A stretch of DNA of 64,000 bases from Pseudomonas sp. (lineage in GTDB: Bacteria; Pseudomonadota; Gammaproteobacteria; Pseudomonadales; Pseudomonadaceae): the NCBI RefSeq assembly GCF_002796985.1, contig NZ_PEKX01000012.1, forward strand, positions 124,001 to 188,000. The letters run 5' to 3'. The position numbers and the translations under genes were made by a program. Under the pieces are notes generated by a model, which saw only the letters and a list, made by a program, of their open reading frames with translations, was not told the origin of the DNA and did no database searches. Shown here in pieces: positions 25,011-34,418 of this stretch; position 1 is the stretch's first letter, and every line of letters begins with the position of its first letter.

Positions 25011-27263
25011 TCATTTACAGCATTCCACGGTGTAGCGTTTTTCGCCGTCCACCTCGCGTACCTGCAGGCCATGGACGTCGGAATCGAAGCCGGGGAAGTT
25101 GCGCTCGAAACTCTGGGCGAAAATCAGGTAATCGAGTATCGAGCGGGTGGACTCGGTGAACCGCTCGCCCGGCATGATCAGCGGAATACCCGGTGGATAG
25201 GGCACCAGCATTACCGCGGCGATGCGCCCTTCCAATTGATCGACAGGCACAGCCTCGACCTCCCCACGCACCAGTTGCGCGTAGGCATCCGCCGGGCGCA
25301 TGGCGATTTCCGGCAGTACCGTGTACATGCGTTTCATGGCCTTGGCCGTGGCGTGGTCGCGATAGCAGCGGTGCAGTTCGTCGCACAGATCACGCAAGCC
25401 CATGCCCGCATAGCGCGCGCCGCCGGCCTGGGCAACGCTGGACAGCGCGTCCGCCAGCGGCTGGTTGGCGTCGTAGCTGCGCTTGAACTCCAGCAGCTCG
25501 GTGACCAGGGTGCTCCACTTGCCCTTGGTGACGCCCATGGAAAACAGCACAAGGAAGGAGTACAGACCGGTCTTCTCCACCACCAGCCCGCGCTCCCAGA
25601 GAAAGCGGCTGACCACTGCGGCGGGAATGCCGCGCGAATCCAGACGGCCACCAGCCGTCAGGCCCGGCGTGGCCAGGGTCACCTTGATCGGGTCGAGCAG
25701 CACGTAATCTTCCACCGCATCGCCGAAGCCATGCCAGTCGGCGTTGGGCTCCAGCACCCAGTCACGGGTCTTGACCTCGTCGGTACCCTCCACACCCGGC
25801 GGCTGCCAGACGCAGAACCACCAGTCATCCTCGACGAGGTTCTGCTGCACATTGGCCAGAGCGCGACGAAAGCTCAGGGCTTCGTCGAAGGTCTCCTGGA
25901 TCAGCGAGCGCCCCGCCGGGCCCTCCATCATCGCCGAAGCCACGTCCAGCGAGGCGATGATGCTGTACTGCGGCGAGGTGGAGATGTGCATCATGAAGGC
26001 TTCATTGAAGCGCGCCTGCTCGAATCGCCTCACGCCGGCATCCTGCACATGGATCATCGACGCCTGGCTGAAGGCCGCCAGCATCTTGTGCGTGGAGTGG
26101 GTGGTGAACACCAGCGGGCCGCTATCGTCACGGCGGGTGCCCATGCCGTAGCGACCGGCGTAGAACTCATGGAAGGCCGCATAGGCGTACCAGGCTTCAT
26201 CGAAATGCAGCACTTCGACGCTGTCGCCCAACGCCTGCTTGATCATCTGCGCGTTGTAGCAAAGGCCGTCGTAGGTGGAGTTGGTCACCACTGCCAGCCG
26301 CACCTTGGGCTCGCGGCCGCGAGCCAGCGGGCTGGCCTCGATTTTCGCGGCGATGGATTCGCGGCTGAACTCGGACAGCGGAATCGGCCCGATGATGCCC
26401 AGCTCGTTGCGCTCCGGCGTCAGGTACAGCGGGATGGCGCCGGTCATGATGATCGAATGGAGGATCGACTTGTGGCAGTTGCGGTCCACCAGCACCAGGT
26501 CGTCGCGGCAGACCATGGAGTGCCAGACGATCTTGTTCGCCGTGGAGGTGCCGTTGATCACGAAGAAGGTGTGGTCGGCGCCGAAATTGCGCGCCGCGCG
26601 GGCTTCCGCCTCGGCCAGCGGGCCGGTGTGGTCAAGCAGCGAGCCCAGCTCGGGCACCGAGACGGAGAGGTCCGAACGCAGGGTGTTTTCCCCGAAGAAC
26701 TGGTGAAAGGCCTGCCCCACCGGACTCTTGCGATAAGCCACGCCACCGCCGTGGCCGGGCGTGTGCCAGGAGTAGTTGGACTGTGCAGTGTGCTCTACCA
26801 GAGCCCTGAAGAATGGCGGCAACAGGCCCTCCAGGTACTTGCGCGCGGCGCGGCTGACCTGGCGCGCGAGGAAGGGCACGGTGTCTTCGAACAGGTAGAG
26901 GATGCCGCGCAACTGGTGCAGGTCGGCCATGGACTCGGCCGGCGCGTTCTCGATGGTCATCTGCTCACCGAGAGCGAAGATCGGTAGCTTCGGCGCGCGC
27001 ACCCGCGCCATGCGGATCAGCTCCACTACATCCTGCAGCAACCGCTGGTTCTCCCCCGCCCCCTCGGCGGCGACCAGGATGCAGGCAAGACCGTGGTGGG
27101 TGGAGGCGACGATGCGTCCCTCGGCGGAACTGGCGGTGGAGAGAATGCTGAAGCCATCCTGCTCCAGCTCCCGCGCGATATCCCTCACCCGGTCGCCGGC
27201 CACGGTGTCGGCCTTGATGTCGCGGTGAACGATGAGAATGGGGAATTTTAAGTCTTTGTACAT
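25011..27263 (-). CDS. ldcA: PLP-dependent lysine decarboxylase LdcA
   Basis: 750 residues of the large fold-type I (aspartate aminotransferase-like) basic amino acid decarboxylases. N-terminal wing domain (about 1-130), then the PLP domain with HTPGHGGGVAY, DLSVSVPELGSLLDHTGP, NGTSTANKIVWHS and HFDEAWYAYAAFHEFY, and the Schiff-base lysine in THSTHKMLAAFSQ (about Lys393). The C-terminal domain ends PYPPGIPLIMPGERF. In P. aeruginosa the orthologue decarboxylates lysine to cadaverine and is part of ArgR-controlled lysine catabolism (established knowledge; no ArgR site located here). An AdiC-like permease lies downstream in the same direction. Confidence 0.92.
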   Translation of the reverse strand: MYKDLKFPILIVHRDIKADTVAGDRVRDIARELEQDGFSILSTASSAEGRIVASTHHGLACILVAAEGAGENQRLLQDVVELIRMARVRAPKLPIFALGEQMTIENAPAESMADLHQLRGILYLFEDTVPFLARQVSRAARKYLEGLLPPFFRALVEHTAQSNYSWHTPGHGGGVAYRKSPVGQAFHQFFGENTLRSDLSVSVPELGSLLDHTGPLAEAEARAARNFGADHTFFVINGTSTANKIVWHSMVCRDDLVLVDRNCHKSILHSIIMTGAIPLYLTPERNELGIIGPIPLSEFSRESIAAKIEASPLARGREPKVRLAVVTNSTYDGLCYNAQMIKQALGDSVEVLHFDEAWYAYAAFHEFYAGRYGMGTRRDDSGPLVFTTHSTHKMLAAFSQASMIHVQDAGVRRFEQARFNEAFMMHISTSPQYSIIASLDVASAMMEGPAGRSLIQETFDEALSFRRALANVQQNLVEDDWWFCVWQPPGVEGTDEVKTRDWVLEPNADWHGFGDAVEDYVLLDPIKVTLATPGLTAGGRLDSRGIPAAVVSRFLWERGLVVEKTGLYSFLVLFSMGVTKGKWSTLVTELLEFKRSYDANQPLADALSSVAQAGGARYAGMGLRDLCDELHRCYRDHATAKAMKRMYTVLPEIAMRPADAYAQLVRGEVEAVPVDQLEGRIAAVMLVPYPPGIPLIMPGERFTESTRSILDYLIFAQSFERNFPGFDSDVHGLQVREVDGEKRYTVECCK

Positions 27264-27401
27264 TGTGAACCCCTGAATGGACGTACGACTGGCGTCGATC
27301 CCTTTCAGAGTATGGACTCACGGAATGTAGGGGAATGCGGCCGGCTGACGGCTGTAATAAAACGTCGCGTGGGTGACAGGACTATCCGTGCTGAGCGCTT
27401 T

Positions 27402-27444
<43 letters not shown>

Positions 27445-27501
27445 CAATTGAAGACTTCCAGAGAAACAATCGCGCACTCCGAACGGCCCCGTTCAGGAGG
27501 C

Positions 27502-27621
27502 CTCGTTGAATCGGAGCTTCAGGGGTTGAGCGACATGGATGTCGCGAGAGCGCTGTCGGGCCAGGGATGGCCCGTCGAGGGGGACGCCTAGTTCGTGCCC
27601 CTGAAACTTCGATTCAACGAG
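27502..27621 (+). ncRNA. Structured element with two ANGGAN hexaloop hairpins (Rsm/CsrA-type candidate)
   Basis: Arms of 24 bases (27502-27525 and 27598-27621, 22 of 24 complementary) close a stem around two smaller hairpins. Hairpin 1: GCGAC-ATGGAT-GTCGC (27530-27545). Hairpin 2: CGGGCC-AGGGAT-GGCCCG (27557-27574). Both hexaloops match ANGGAN, the high-affinity site that RsmA/RsmE/CsrA proteins bind when shown in a loop on a C-G closed stem. The match exists only on the plus strand. Transcription is not shown; no GacA box was found upstream, so if it is an sRNA it is not of the RsmY/Z promoter type. It could equally be a dispersed extragenic repeat. Confidence 0.5.
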
Positions 27622-27626
27622 GGTAT

Positions 27627-27721
27627 GTTTCGCCCCAAACGAAAAACCGGATGTCCAGGGCAAGCCTTCTTGGTTACTTCTTCGGCGCTTGGAAGAAGTG
27701 ACTCGCCCGAGGGGGCGAAAC
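27627..27721. repeat. Second large inverted repeat of the same element
   Basis: Outer perfect arms GTTTCGCCCC (27627-27636) and GGGGCGAAAC (27712-27721). Inside, GTTACTTCTTC (27673-27683) pairs with GAAGAAGTGAC (27692-27702) with one G-U type mismatch and loop GGCGCTTG. It follows the first structure after five bases, so the two probably form one unit. Confidence 0.75.
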
Positions 27722-27859
27722 ACAAAGTCCACGCGCACGTCGAAGCGGCGCAGGAACGCCCAGACCAATGCAGCAGAAGCGCATCACCGGAGCAAAAGAA
27801 AGCGCCGGCCCTGCCAACGGATCGCGGGCATGACCCGCTTACAGCGGTAATGCGCAATG

Positions 27860-27886
27860 AAAAAGGCCGCCTGAAGGCGGCCTTTT
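27860..27886. terminator. Bidirectional terminator downstream of dnaQ
   Basis: AAAAAGGCCGCC-TGAA-GGCGGCCTTTT; lies 19 bases after the dnaQ stop in its direction of transcription. Confidence 0.9.
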
Positions 27887-27904
27887 CTCAGGCAGCACGG
27901 AAGA

Positions 27905-28642
27905 TCACTCCTTCGGCGCTTCCATCTGCGCCCACAGCGACGGCCCGCCAGCGGACTTCTCGATCACCGCCAGGCGGGCGATGTGCGCCTCCAGCTCTTC
28001 ATCGGTGGCACGAATGACGCGAGTCAGGCCACGTTCGGCCGCCAGGCGACGAATCGCCGAAGCCATCGCGCGACCGCTACCGTCACCCTCGGCACCGTTG
28101 CCAGCCAGCGACAGGCTGGTCTGGCCACCGGTCATCGCCAGGTAGACGTCGGCGAGAATCTCGGCGTCGAGCAGTGCGCCGTGCAGGTCACGGCCGGAGT
28201 TGTCGACGCCATAGCGCTTGCACAGGGCATCGAGGTTGTTGCGCTGGCCCGGATGGCGCTCGCGAGCCATCAGCAGGGTGTCGAGGATCGAGCAGTAGTC
28301 GCTGACTTCCGCACGCTCGGACTGCCCCAGCAGGGCGAACTCGTTGTTGATGAAGCCGACGTCGAACGCGGCGTTGTGGATGATCAGTTGTGCGCCGTTG
28401 ATGAACTCGAAGAAGTCGTCAGCGACTTCGCGGAAGCGCGGCTTGTCCTTCAGGTAATCGCTGGTGATACCGTGGACCGCGATGGCGCCTTCGTCGATTT
28501 CACGGTCGGGCTGCAGATAGACGTGGAAGTGTCGGCCGGTGAGACGGCGGCCTTCGAGTTCGACGCAACCGATCTCGATGATCCGGTGGCCGTCAGTGAC
28601 CGGCATACCGGTCGTTTCGGTGTCGAGTACGACGCTACGCAT
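27905..28642 (-). CDS. dnaQ: DNA polymerase III epsilon subunit (proofreading exonuclease)
   Basis: 245 residues from the ATG at 28640-28642, the family's normal start (MRSVVLDTETTG); the open frame upstream adds only basic residues that overlap the rnhA end. The DEDDh exonuclease site is visible: Asp7 and Glu9 in ExoI motif LDTETTG, the IIHNAAFDVGFINNEF ExoII motif, and HGALLDAEILADVY with the ExoIII His and Asp. The C-terminal tail binds the alpha subunit. It removes misincorporated nucleotides during replication. It follows rnhA on the same strand, the common dnaQ-rnhA pairing. Confidence 0.95.
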   Translation of the reverse strand: MRSVVLDTETTGMPVTDGHRIIEIGCVELEGRRLTGRHFHVYLQPDREIDEGAIAVHGITSDYLKDKPRFREVADDFFEFINGAQLIIHNAAFDVGFINNEFALLGQSERAEVSDYCSILDTLLMARERHPGQRNNLDALCKRYGVDNSGRDLHGALLDAEILADVYLAMTGGQTSLSLAGNGAEGDGSGRAMASAIRRLAAERGLTRVIRATDEELEAHIARLAVIEKSAGGPSLWAQMEAPKE

Positions 28643-28700
28643 TCTGTGTGAAACCTTTTTGCGGTTGATTCGCCCGGAGCGTTCCGGACGCTCTTGATTC

Positions 28701-29144
28701 TCAGCGCGGCAATTCACTCACGCCACGGTTGGCGAGCATGTCGGCGCGTTCGTTACCGGGGTGGCCGGTATGGCCGCGCACCCAGCGCCATTCGACAGTA
28801 TGCCGGTTCACCTGCTCGTCCAGCGCCTGCCACAGGTCGGCATTCTTCACCGGCTGCTTGGCGGCGGTCTTCCAGCCGCGCTTTTTCCAGTTGGGCATCC
28901 ACTCGGTGATGCCCTGCATGACGTACTGCGAGTCGGTGACGATGCGCACGTCACAATGCCGCTTGAGCGCCGCCAGGGCCATGATGGCGGCGGTCATTTC
29001 CATGCGGTTGTTGGTGGTTTCCGCCTCGCCGCCCCACAGTTCGCGCTCGGCGCCCTTGTAGAACAGCACGGCGCCCCAGCCACCGGGGCCTGGGTTGCCC
29101 TTGCAGGCGCCGTCGGTGTAGATCTCGACTTTCTCTTCGCTCAT
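28701..29144 (-). CDS. rnhA: Ribonuclease HI
   Basis: 147 residues, normal length. Motifs: [20 protein letters not shown] (Asp11 catalytic), [15 protein letters not shown] (Glu about 49), [14 protein letters not shown] (Asp about 71) and the [19 protein letters not shown] loop with catalytic His and Asp. It degrades RNA in RNA-DNA hybrids. Lies between a methyltransferase gene and dnaQ, all transcribed leftwards; only 11 bases separate it from the methyltransferase stop. Confidence 0.96.
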   Translation of the reverse strand: MSEEKVEIYTDGACKGNPGPGGWGAVLFYKGAERELWGGEAETTNNRMEMTAAIMALAALKRHCDVRIVTDSQYVMQGITEWMPNWKKRGWKTAAKQPVKNADLWQALDEQVNRHTVEWRWVRGHTGHPGNERADMLANRGVSELPR

Positions 29145-29155
29145 TGGACTCGTAT

Positions 29156-29914
29156 TCAGGATTCGGAATCGCGGCGACTGACCTTGGCTACCGGCAACGG
29201 CACCAACTGCCCGCGCGGTTCACGACGAGGTTGACGCAGGGGCCGCAGACCGACCACCAGCTTGCGCGCCACCAACAGATAGAAGCCGGCGCCGGAACCT
29301 TGCAGCACGGGGCCCCAGGTTTCCATGCGGGCCAGGCGGCCCTGCCATTTCGCCGATGCAAGCGGCGGACGATAACACCCGAAGCGGCGTTTCTCCAGCG
29401 CGAAGCCGAGCAGGTTCAGCCAGTCGCACACCCGGTTCGGCGAGATGCAGCGCGCGCGGCGCAAGGCATCGCGGGCGAAGTAATGCCGGATGCCCCAGGC
29501 ACTCCGGGGATTTACCCCGACCACCAGCAGATGTCCGCCAGGGCGCACGCTGCGCGCGGCTTCACGCAGCAATCGGTGGGGAGACAGGCAGAAGTCCAGG
29601 CCGTGCTGCAGCAGCACCACGTCGGCGGCGTGTTCGCCCAGCGGCCAGGCCGCCTCGTCACAGGCGATTTCCACCCCTGGCAGTGGCGGCCCCAGGCGCA
29701 CACCGCGCTGGATGTTGCCAACACTGGCGGGCAACTCGGCATGCGGTCCGTAATGCACCAGGTAACCGCCGAAATAGCGCTCCAGCTCGTCGATCAGCAA
29801 CTGCTGCTCTTCGGCAAGCATCATTCCGCCGATCGGCCCGGACAGCCAGTGGCGGGCCTGGTCGATCAACTCCAGCCAGTCGGCATCGGCCTGGGCGAAG
29901 GGTTCTTCGATCAT
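29156..29914 (-). CDS. SAM-dependent methyltransferase-like protein
   Basis: 252 residues from the ATG at 29912-29914, preceded by AGGGGG. The Rossmann pattern of class I methyltransferases is recognisable but the glycine-rich first loop ([23 protein letters not shown]) is degenerate; later motifs are [38 protein letters not shown], typical of motifs II to IV in the UbiE/BioC superfamily. The C-terminus is basic. In pseudomonads this gene sits opposite gloB and before rnhA; substrate unknown. Confidence 0.82.
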   Translation of the reverse strand: MIEEPFAQADADWLELIDQARHWLSGPIGGMMLAEEQQLLIDELERYFGGYLVHYGPHAELPASVGNIQRGVRLGPPLPGVEIACDEAAWPLGEHAADVVLLQHGLDFCLSPHRLLREAARSVRPGGHLLVVGVNPRSAWGIRHYFARDALRRARCISPNRVCDWLNLLGFALEKRRFGCYRPPLASAKWQGRLARMETWGPVLQGSGAGFYLLVARKLVVGLRPLRQPRREPRGQLVPLPVAKVSRRDSES

Positions 29915-30000
29915 CACTACCCCCTGTGGGACAGCGCGACACAAAAGTGCGTATCCGCACTACTATGCGCCAATGCCCACCTCTTGGCGACTTTCCCCCC

Positions 30001-30780
30001 ATGATACAGATAGATGCTCTGCCCGCCTTTTCCGACAACTATCTCTGGCTGTTGCAGGATGTGACCCGCCGCGAATGCGCGGTGGTCGATCCGGGTGACG
30101 CCGCGCCGGTCGAGCAATGGCTGCAAGCCCACACCGACTGGAAGCTGACCGACATCCTCGTCACCCACCATCATGCCGACCATGTCGGCGGCGTCGCCCG
30201 TCTGAAGGCCGCAACCGGCGCCCGAGTTCTGGGCCCGGCCGGGGAAAAGATTCCAGCCCGCGACGTGGCGCTGGACGAGGGTGACCGTGTCGAAGTGCTC
30301 GGCCTGGATTTCCAGGTGATCCATGTGCCCGGCCACACCCTCGGCCACATCGCGTACTTCAGCCAGAGCCAGGAGCAACCCTTGCTGTTCTGCGGCGACA
30401 CGCTGTTCGCCGCGGGCTGCGGTCGTCTGTTCGAGGGCACGCCAGCGCAGATGCATGCGTCGCTGGGCCGGCTGGCCGCCCTGCCCGGCCCCACTGCCGT
30501 GTACTGCACCCACGAGTACACCCTGAGCAACCTGCGTTTCGCCTGCGCGGTAGAGCCGGAGAACCCAGAAGTCCTGGCCCGCTTCGAAGAAGTCAGCCGC
30601 TGGCGCGAACAAGGGAAGATCAGTCTTCCTTCTTCCATTGCCCTGGAACGGGCTACGAATCCTTTCCTTCGCGTGTCAGAAACATCCGTTAAGAAAATGG
30701 CCGACGAGCGGAGCGGCCAGCAAATCCGCACGCCCGAAGAGGTCTTTGCGACCATTCGCCGCTGGAAGGACCAGTTCTGA
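30001..30780 (+). CDS. gloB: Hydroxyacylglutathione hydrolase (glyoxalase II)
   Basis: 259 residues of the metallo-beta-lactamase fold. Metal ligands: [10 protein letters not shown] (His56, His58, Asp60, His61), His112 in VPGHTLGH, Asp133 in [13 protein letters not shown] and His171 in CTHEYT. The basic C-terminal part ends with the typical R-x-W-K-D-x-F. It hydrolyses S-lactoylglutathione to lactate and glutathione in methylglyoxal detoxification. Divergent from the methyltransferase gene with an 86-base shared promoter region. Confidence 0.96.
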   Translation: MIQIDALPAFSDNYLWLLQDVTRRECAVVDPGDAAPVEQWLQAHTDWKLTDILVTHHHADHVGGVARLKAATGARVLGPAGEKIPARDVALDEGDRVEVLGLDFQVIHVPGHTLGHIAYFSQSQEQPLLFCGDTLFAAGCGRLFEGTPAQMHASLGRLAALPGPTAVYCTHEYTLSNLRFACAVEPENPEVLARFEEVSRWREQGKISLPSSIALERATNPFLRVSETSVKKMADERSGQQIRTPEEVFATIRRWKDQF

Positions 30781-30859
30781 AGGTTGGCGAAATCTTGACC
30801 AAGGCAGGCTCGGTTTCTAGAATCGCCGAAATTTTTGCCTCGGACATAGTCATCAGCCA

Positions 30860-32473
30860 ATGCCGCCAAAGACCAGAAAGACCTCCGATCTAGACGCCTT
30901 GGCGCGCGCCATCCGAGTCTCTATCGTGCTGCTCGCTGCGGGCCTGGCGGGCTGCCAGTCGACCCATCAGGCTGCCGACGACAGTCAGGCGCGCATCGCC
31001 TCCCGTGCCGTCGACGTGCAGTTCAACCCGGCCTGGACCGAAGCCCAGAACGATATCTGGGAGCGCATGCGCGATGGTTTCCAGCTGCAGGACCAGATCG
31101 ACACCAACCCGCGCATCGAGCGCCAGCGCCTGTGGTTCATGAGCAACCAGTCATTCCTGGAGAATGCCAGCGAGCGCGGTGCACCGTATATGCACTATGT
31201 CGTCGAGCGCCTGGAAGAACGCGACATGCCGCTGGAGCTGGCCCTGCTGCCGATGATCGAGAGCTCCTACAACCCGATGGCCGTGTCACGCTCACAGGCC
31301 GTCGGCCTGTGGCAGTTCATTCCGAGCACCGGTACGCACTTCAACCTGCGCCAGACCAACTTCTATGACGGTCGCCGCGACATCACCGCGTCGACCAACG
31401 CCGCACTGACCTACCTGACTCGCCTGCACGACATGTTCAATGGCGACTGGCTGCTCGCGCTCGCCGCCTATAACGCCGGCGAAGGCACCGTCAGCCGCGC
31501 GATCGAGCGCAACGAGCGCCTAGGCCTGCCCACCGACTACTGGAACCTGCCGCTACCGCAGGAAACCCAGGACTACGTGCCCAAGCTGCTGGCTCTGTCG
31601 CAACTGGTGAATGCCCCGACCATCTACGGCATCAACCTCAACCCGATTGCCAACCAACCCTACTTCACCTCGATCCGCGTCAAGCCGGGCCTGGACCTTT
31701 CGCGCGTCGCCGCCCTGGCCGACCTGGACGAGGATGAGCTGTACCAGCTCAACCCCGCCTTCAAGCGCAAGGTGACCCGGGACGGCCCGCACCACCTCCT
31801 GGTACCGCTGGACAAGGCCGACACCCTGCAGGCCGGCGTCGCCAACATGCAGCCCATCGAGATCAAGCCGATGGCGGTTGCCAGCAGCGGTGCGCGCTAT
31901 CGCGTTCGCAAGGGCGATAGCCTGCACAGCATCGCCCAGCGCTACCGCCTGAGCGTGGCCGAACTCAAGGCAGCCAACCACCTGAGCGCCAACCGCCTGC
32001 GCAATGGCCAGACCCTGGTCATTCCCGGCCAGCCCGGCCGCCCGACCATCGAGCCGGAAAGCCCACGCCAACTGGCCCAGGTGGACCGTTCCAAGGCGGC
32101 CCCCAGCTCCCGCACCAGCAGCCGCAGCTACACCGTGAAGAGCGGCGACACGCTCTGGCAGATCGCCAGGAAGAACAATGTCGACGTCGCCGACATCAAG
32201 CGCTGGAACAAGCTCGACAGCCACGGCGTGAAGCCGGGCCAGACCCTCGCGCTGCAAGGCGGCAACGCCTCCCAGGTGGCGTCGACTGGCAAGGGCAAGA
32301 CCAAGCAGGACGCCGCAACCTACTACAAGGTCAAGCAAGGCGACTCGATGTCCATGATCGCCAAGCGGTTCAATGTCGAGATGCAACACATCCAGCGCTG
32401 GAATCCGCGTAGCGGCAAGGCGCTGAAACCGGGCCAGACCCTGACGCTCTACCTCGGCACCGCCAGCCGCTGA
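30860..32473 (+). CDS. mltD: Membrane-bound lytic transglycosylase D
   Basis: 537 residues. Signal peptide with lipobox LAGC (lipid-modified Cys32), then the SLT family 1D catalytic domain with LLPMIESSYNPMAVSRSQAVGLWQF (catalytic Glu134) and YNAGEGTV. Three LysM peptidoglycan-binding repeats follow at about 345-390, 423-466 and 487-531; E. coli MltD has two, pseudomonad MltD often more. It cleaves murein strands to 1,6-anhydro ends and sits on the outer membrane. Starts 79 bases after gloB, as in other gammaproteobacteria. Confidence 0.94.
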   Translation: MPPKTRKTSDLDALARAIRVSIVLLAAGLAGCQSTHQAADDSQARIASRAVDVQFNPAWTEAQNDIWERMRDGFQLQDQIDTNPRIERQRLWFMSNQSFLENASERGAPYMHYVVERLEERDMPLELALLPMIESSYNPMAVSRSQAVGLWQFIPSTGTHFNLRQTNFYDGRRDITASTNAALTYLTRLHDMFNGDWLLALAAYNAGEGTVSRAIERNERLGLPTDYWNLPLPQETQDYVPKLLALSQLVNAPTIYGINLNPIANQPYFTSIRVKPGLDLSRVAALADLDEDELYQLNPAFKRKVTRDGPHHLLVPLDKADTLQAGVANMQPIEIKPMAVASSGARYRVRKGDSLHSIAQRYRLSVAELKAANHLSANRLRNGQTLVIPGQPGRPTIEPESPRQLAQVDRSKAAPSSRTSSRSYTVKSGDTLWQIARKNNVDVADIKRWNKLDSHGVKPGQTLALQGGNASQVASTGKGKTKQDAATYYKVKQGDSMSMIAKRFNVEMQHIQRWNPRSGKALKPGQTLTLYLGTASR

Positions 32474-32588
32474 GTGTCACCTTGCGCCGGGGCGCACAGC
32501 CCCGGCTGCATGTCTTCTGGCAGCCAGGACAAGCTGCTACTGTACGACGCTAACCCCTTCAGCCTGCCAGGATCGGATCCTACGCCTG

Positions 32589-34418
32589 ATGCGTCGATTG
32601 TCTCTCCTGTTCCTAGGCCTCTTCCTGGGCCTCCCCGCCTCCGCCCAGATCACCGAGAGCCACGGCTACGCTCAGTTCGGCGACCTCAAGTACCCGGCCA
32701 ATTTCGACCACTTCGCCTGGGTAAACCCCAAGGCGCCCAAGGGCGGCCTGCTGCGGCTGATGGGGCTGGGCACCTTCGACACCCTCAACCCCTACACCTT
32801 CAAGGGCAGCCCGCCGGTCAGCACCGCGGATTTCCTGCAGTACGGCGTCAGCGAACTGAACGAGCCGCTGATGGTCGGCACCGGTCTGTATGACCCATCC
32901 GGCGACGAGCCCGCCTCCAGCTACGGCCTGATAGCCCGCAGCGTGGAGTACGCCGAGGACCGCAGCTGGGTGGTGTTCAACCTGCGCCCGGAAGCGCGCT
33001 TCCACGACGGCAAGCCGATCACCGCCTACGACGTAGCGTTCTCGTATCGCACGCTGCTGCACCACGGCCACCCGATGTACCGCACCAACCTGCAGGAAGT
33101 GCAGCGGGTCGACATCCTCTCGCCGCAGAGCATCCGCTTCGTCTTCAAGCGCCACGACAACCCGTTGCTGATCCTGCGCCTGGGCGAAATGCCGGTGCTA
33201 CCGCAGCACTACTGGAAAGGCCGCGACTTTCAGGCCACCACTTTCGAGCCGCCGCTGGGCAGCGGACCGTACCGAATCACCGAGGTGGCGCCGGGTCGCC
33301 GCCTGGTGTTCGAGCGAGTCAAGAACTGGTGGGGCGCGAACCTGCCGGTGAACCGTGGCAAGTACAACTTCGACCGCGTCGAGGTGGATTTCTACCGCGA
33401 TGCCGGCATTGCCTTCGAAGCCTTCAAGGCCGGCGAATTCGATTTCTACATCGAGCACCAGGCGAAGAACTGGCGCAGCAACTACCGCTTCCCGGCAGTG
33501 CGCCGGGGCGAAGTGGCCAAGGTGGAAATCCCCCACCAGATCCCTACCCAGACCCAGGCGCTGTTCCTCAATACCCGTCGCGCGACCTTCGCTGATCGCC
33601 GCCTGCGCGAAGCGCTGGGGATGATGTTCGACTTCGAGTGGACCAACCGCGCACTGTTCAACGACGCTTACGTGCGCGCCAGCAGCTACTACCCCAACAG
33701 CACCTTTTCCGCCACCGGCGTACCCCAGGGCCAGGAATGGCTGCTGCTATCCCCGTATAGGCAGCAACTGCCAGAAGCGCTGTTCAAGCGCCCCTTCACG
33801 GTGCCGGTGACCAAGGGCGCCGGCATCCCGAGGGAAACCCTGCGCCACGCCTTGGGTCTATTGGGCGAAGCCGGCTGGAAGCTTTCCGGTGACCGCCTGC
33901 TGGACGCCAACGGCAGGCAGTTGCGCTTCGAAATCCTGCTGGTCAATCCCAGCCTGGAACGCATCCTCCAGCCATACCGCGAGAACCTCGCCAGTATCGG
34001 CATTAATGCGAGCTTGCGCACCGTGGACCGCGCCCAGTACAAACAGCGTCTGGACCAGTTCGACTACGACATGATTCTGATGACCCTGCCCCAAACCCTG
34101 AGCCCCGGTCTCGAACAATGGCAGTACTTCCATTCGAGCCAGGTGGCGGTGAAGGGCAGCAAGAACTATGCGGGCATCGCCAACCCCGTGGTGGACGCGA
34201 TGCTCGAGAAGCTCCTCGGCGCCACCGACCGCAACCAGCAGGAAGCCGCGGCCCGCGCACTGGATCGGGTGTTGCTGTGGCAGCACTACAGCATTCCCAA
34301 CTGGTACCTGAACAAACACCGACTGGCGTACCGCAACCGCTTCGCCTTCGTCACCACGCCGCCCTACACGCTGGGTTTGCGAGCCTGGTGGCAAAAAGAC
34401 CAGGAGAACACCCTATGA
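32589..34418 (+). CDS. nppA1: NppA1-type periplasmic solute-binding protein (SBP family 5)
   Basis: 609 residues with a signal peptide (RRLSLLFLGLFLGLPASA) and the family 5 peptide-binding fold: GGLLRLMGLGTFDTLNPYTFKG near the start, RPEARFHDGKPITAYDV, and repeated GSGPYRI. It resembles E. coli YejA more than DppA/OppA. In P. aeruginosa the orthologous operon (PA1811-PA1807, nppA1A2BCD) takes up peptidyl nucleoside antibiotics and di/tripeptides (established knowledge). First gene of five on the same strand; its TGA overlaps the next ATG. Confidence 0.9.
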   Translation: MRRLSLLFLGLFLGLPASAQITESHGYAQFGDLKYPANFDHFAWVNPKAPKGGLLRLMGLGTFDTLNPYTFKGSPPVSTADFLQYGVSELNEPLMVGTGLYDPSGDEPASSYGLIARSVEYAEDRSWVVFNLRPEARFHDGKPITAYDVAFSYRTLLHHGHPMYRTNLQEVQRVDILSPQSIRFVFKRHDNPLLILRLGEMPVLPQHYWKGRDFQATTFEPPLGSGPYRITEVAPGRRLVFERVKNWWGANLPVNRGKYNFDRVEVDFYRDAGIAFEAFKAGEFDFYIEHQAKNWRSNYRFPAVRRGEVAKVEIPHQIPTQTQALFLNTRRATFADRRLREALGMMFDFEWTNRALFNDAYVRASSYYPNSTFSATGVPQGQEWLLLSPYRQQLPEALFKRPFTVPVTKGAGIPRETLRHALGLLGEAGWKLSGDRLLDANGRQLRFEILLVNPSLERILQPYRENLASIGINASLRTVDRAQYKQRLDQFDYDMILMTLPQTLSPGLEQWQYFHSSQVAVKGSKNYAGIANPVVDAMLEKLLGATDRNQQEAAARALDRVLLWQHYSIPNWYLNKHRLAYRNRFAFVTTPPYTLGLRAWWQKDQENTL

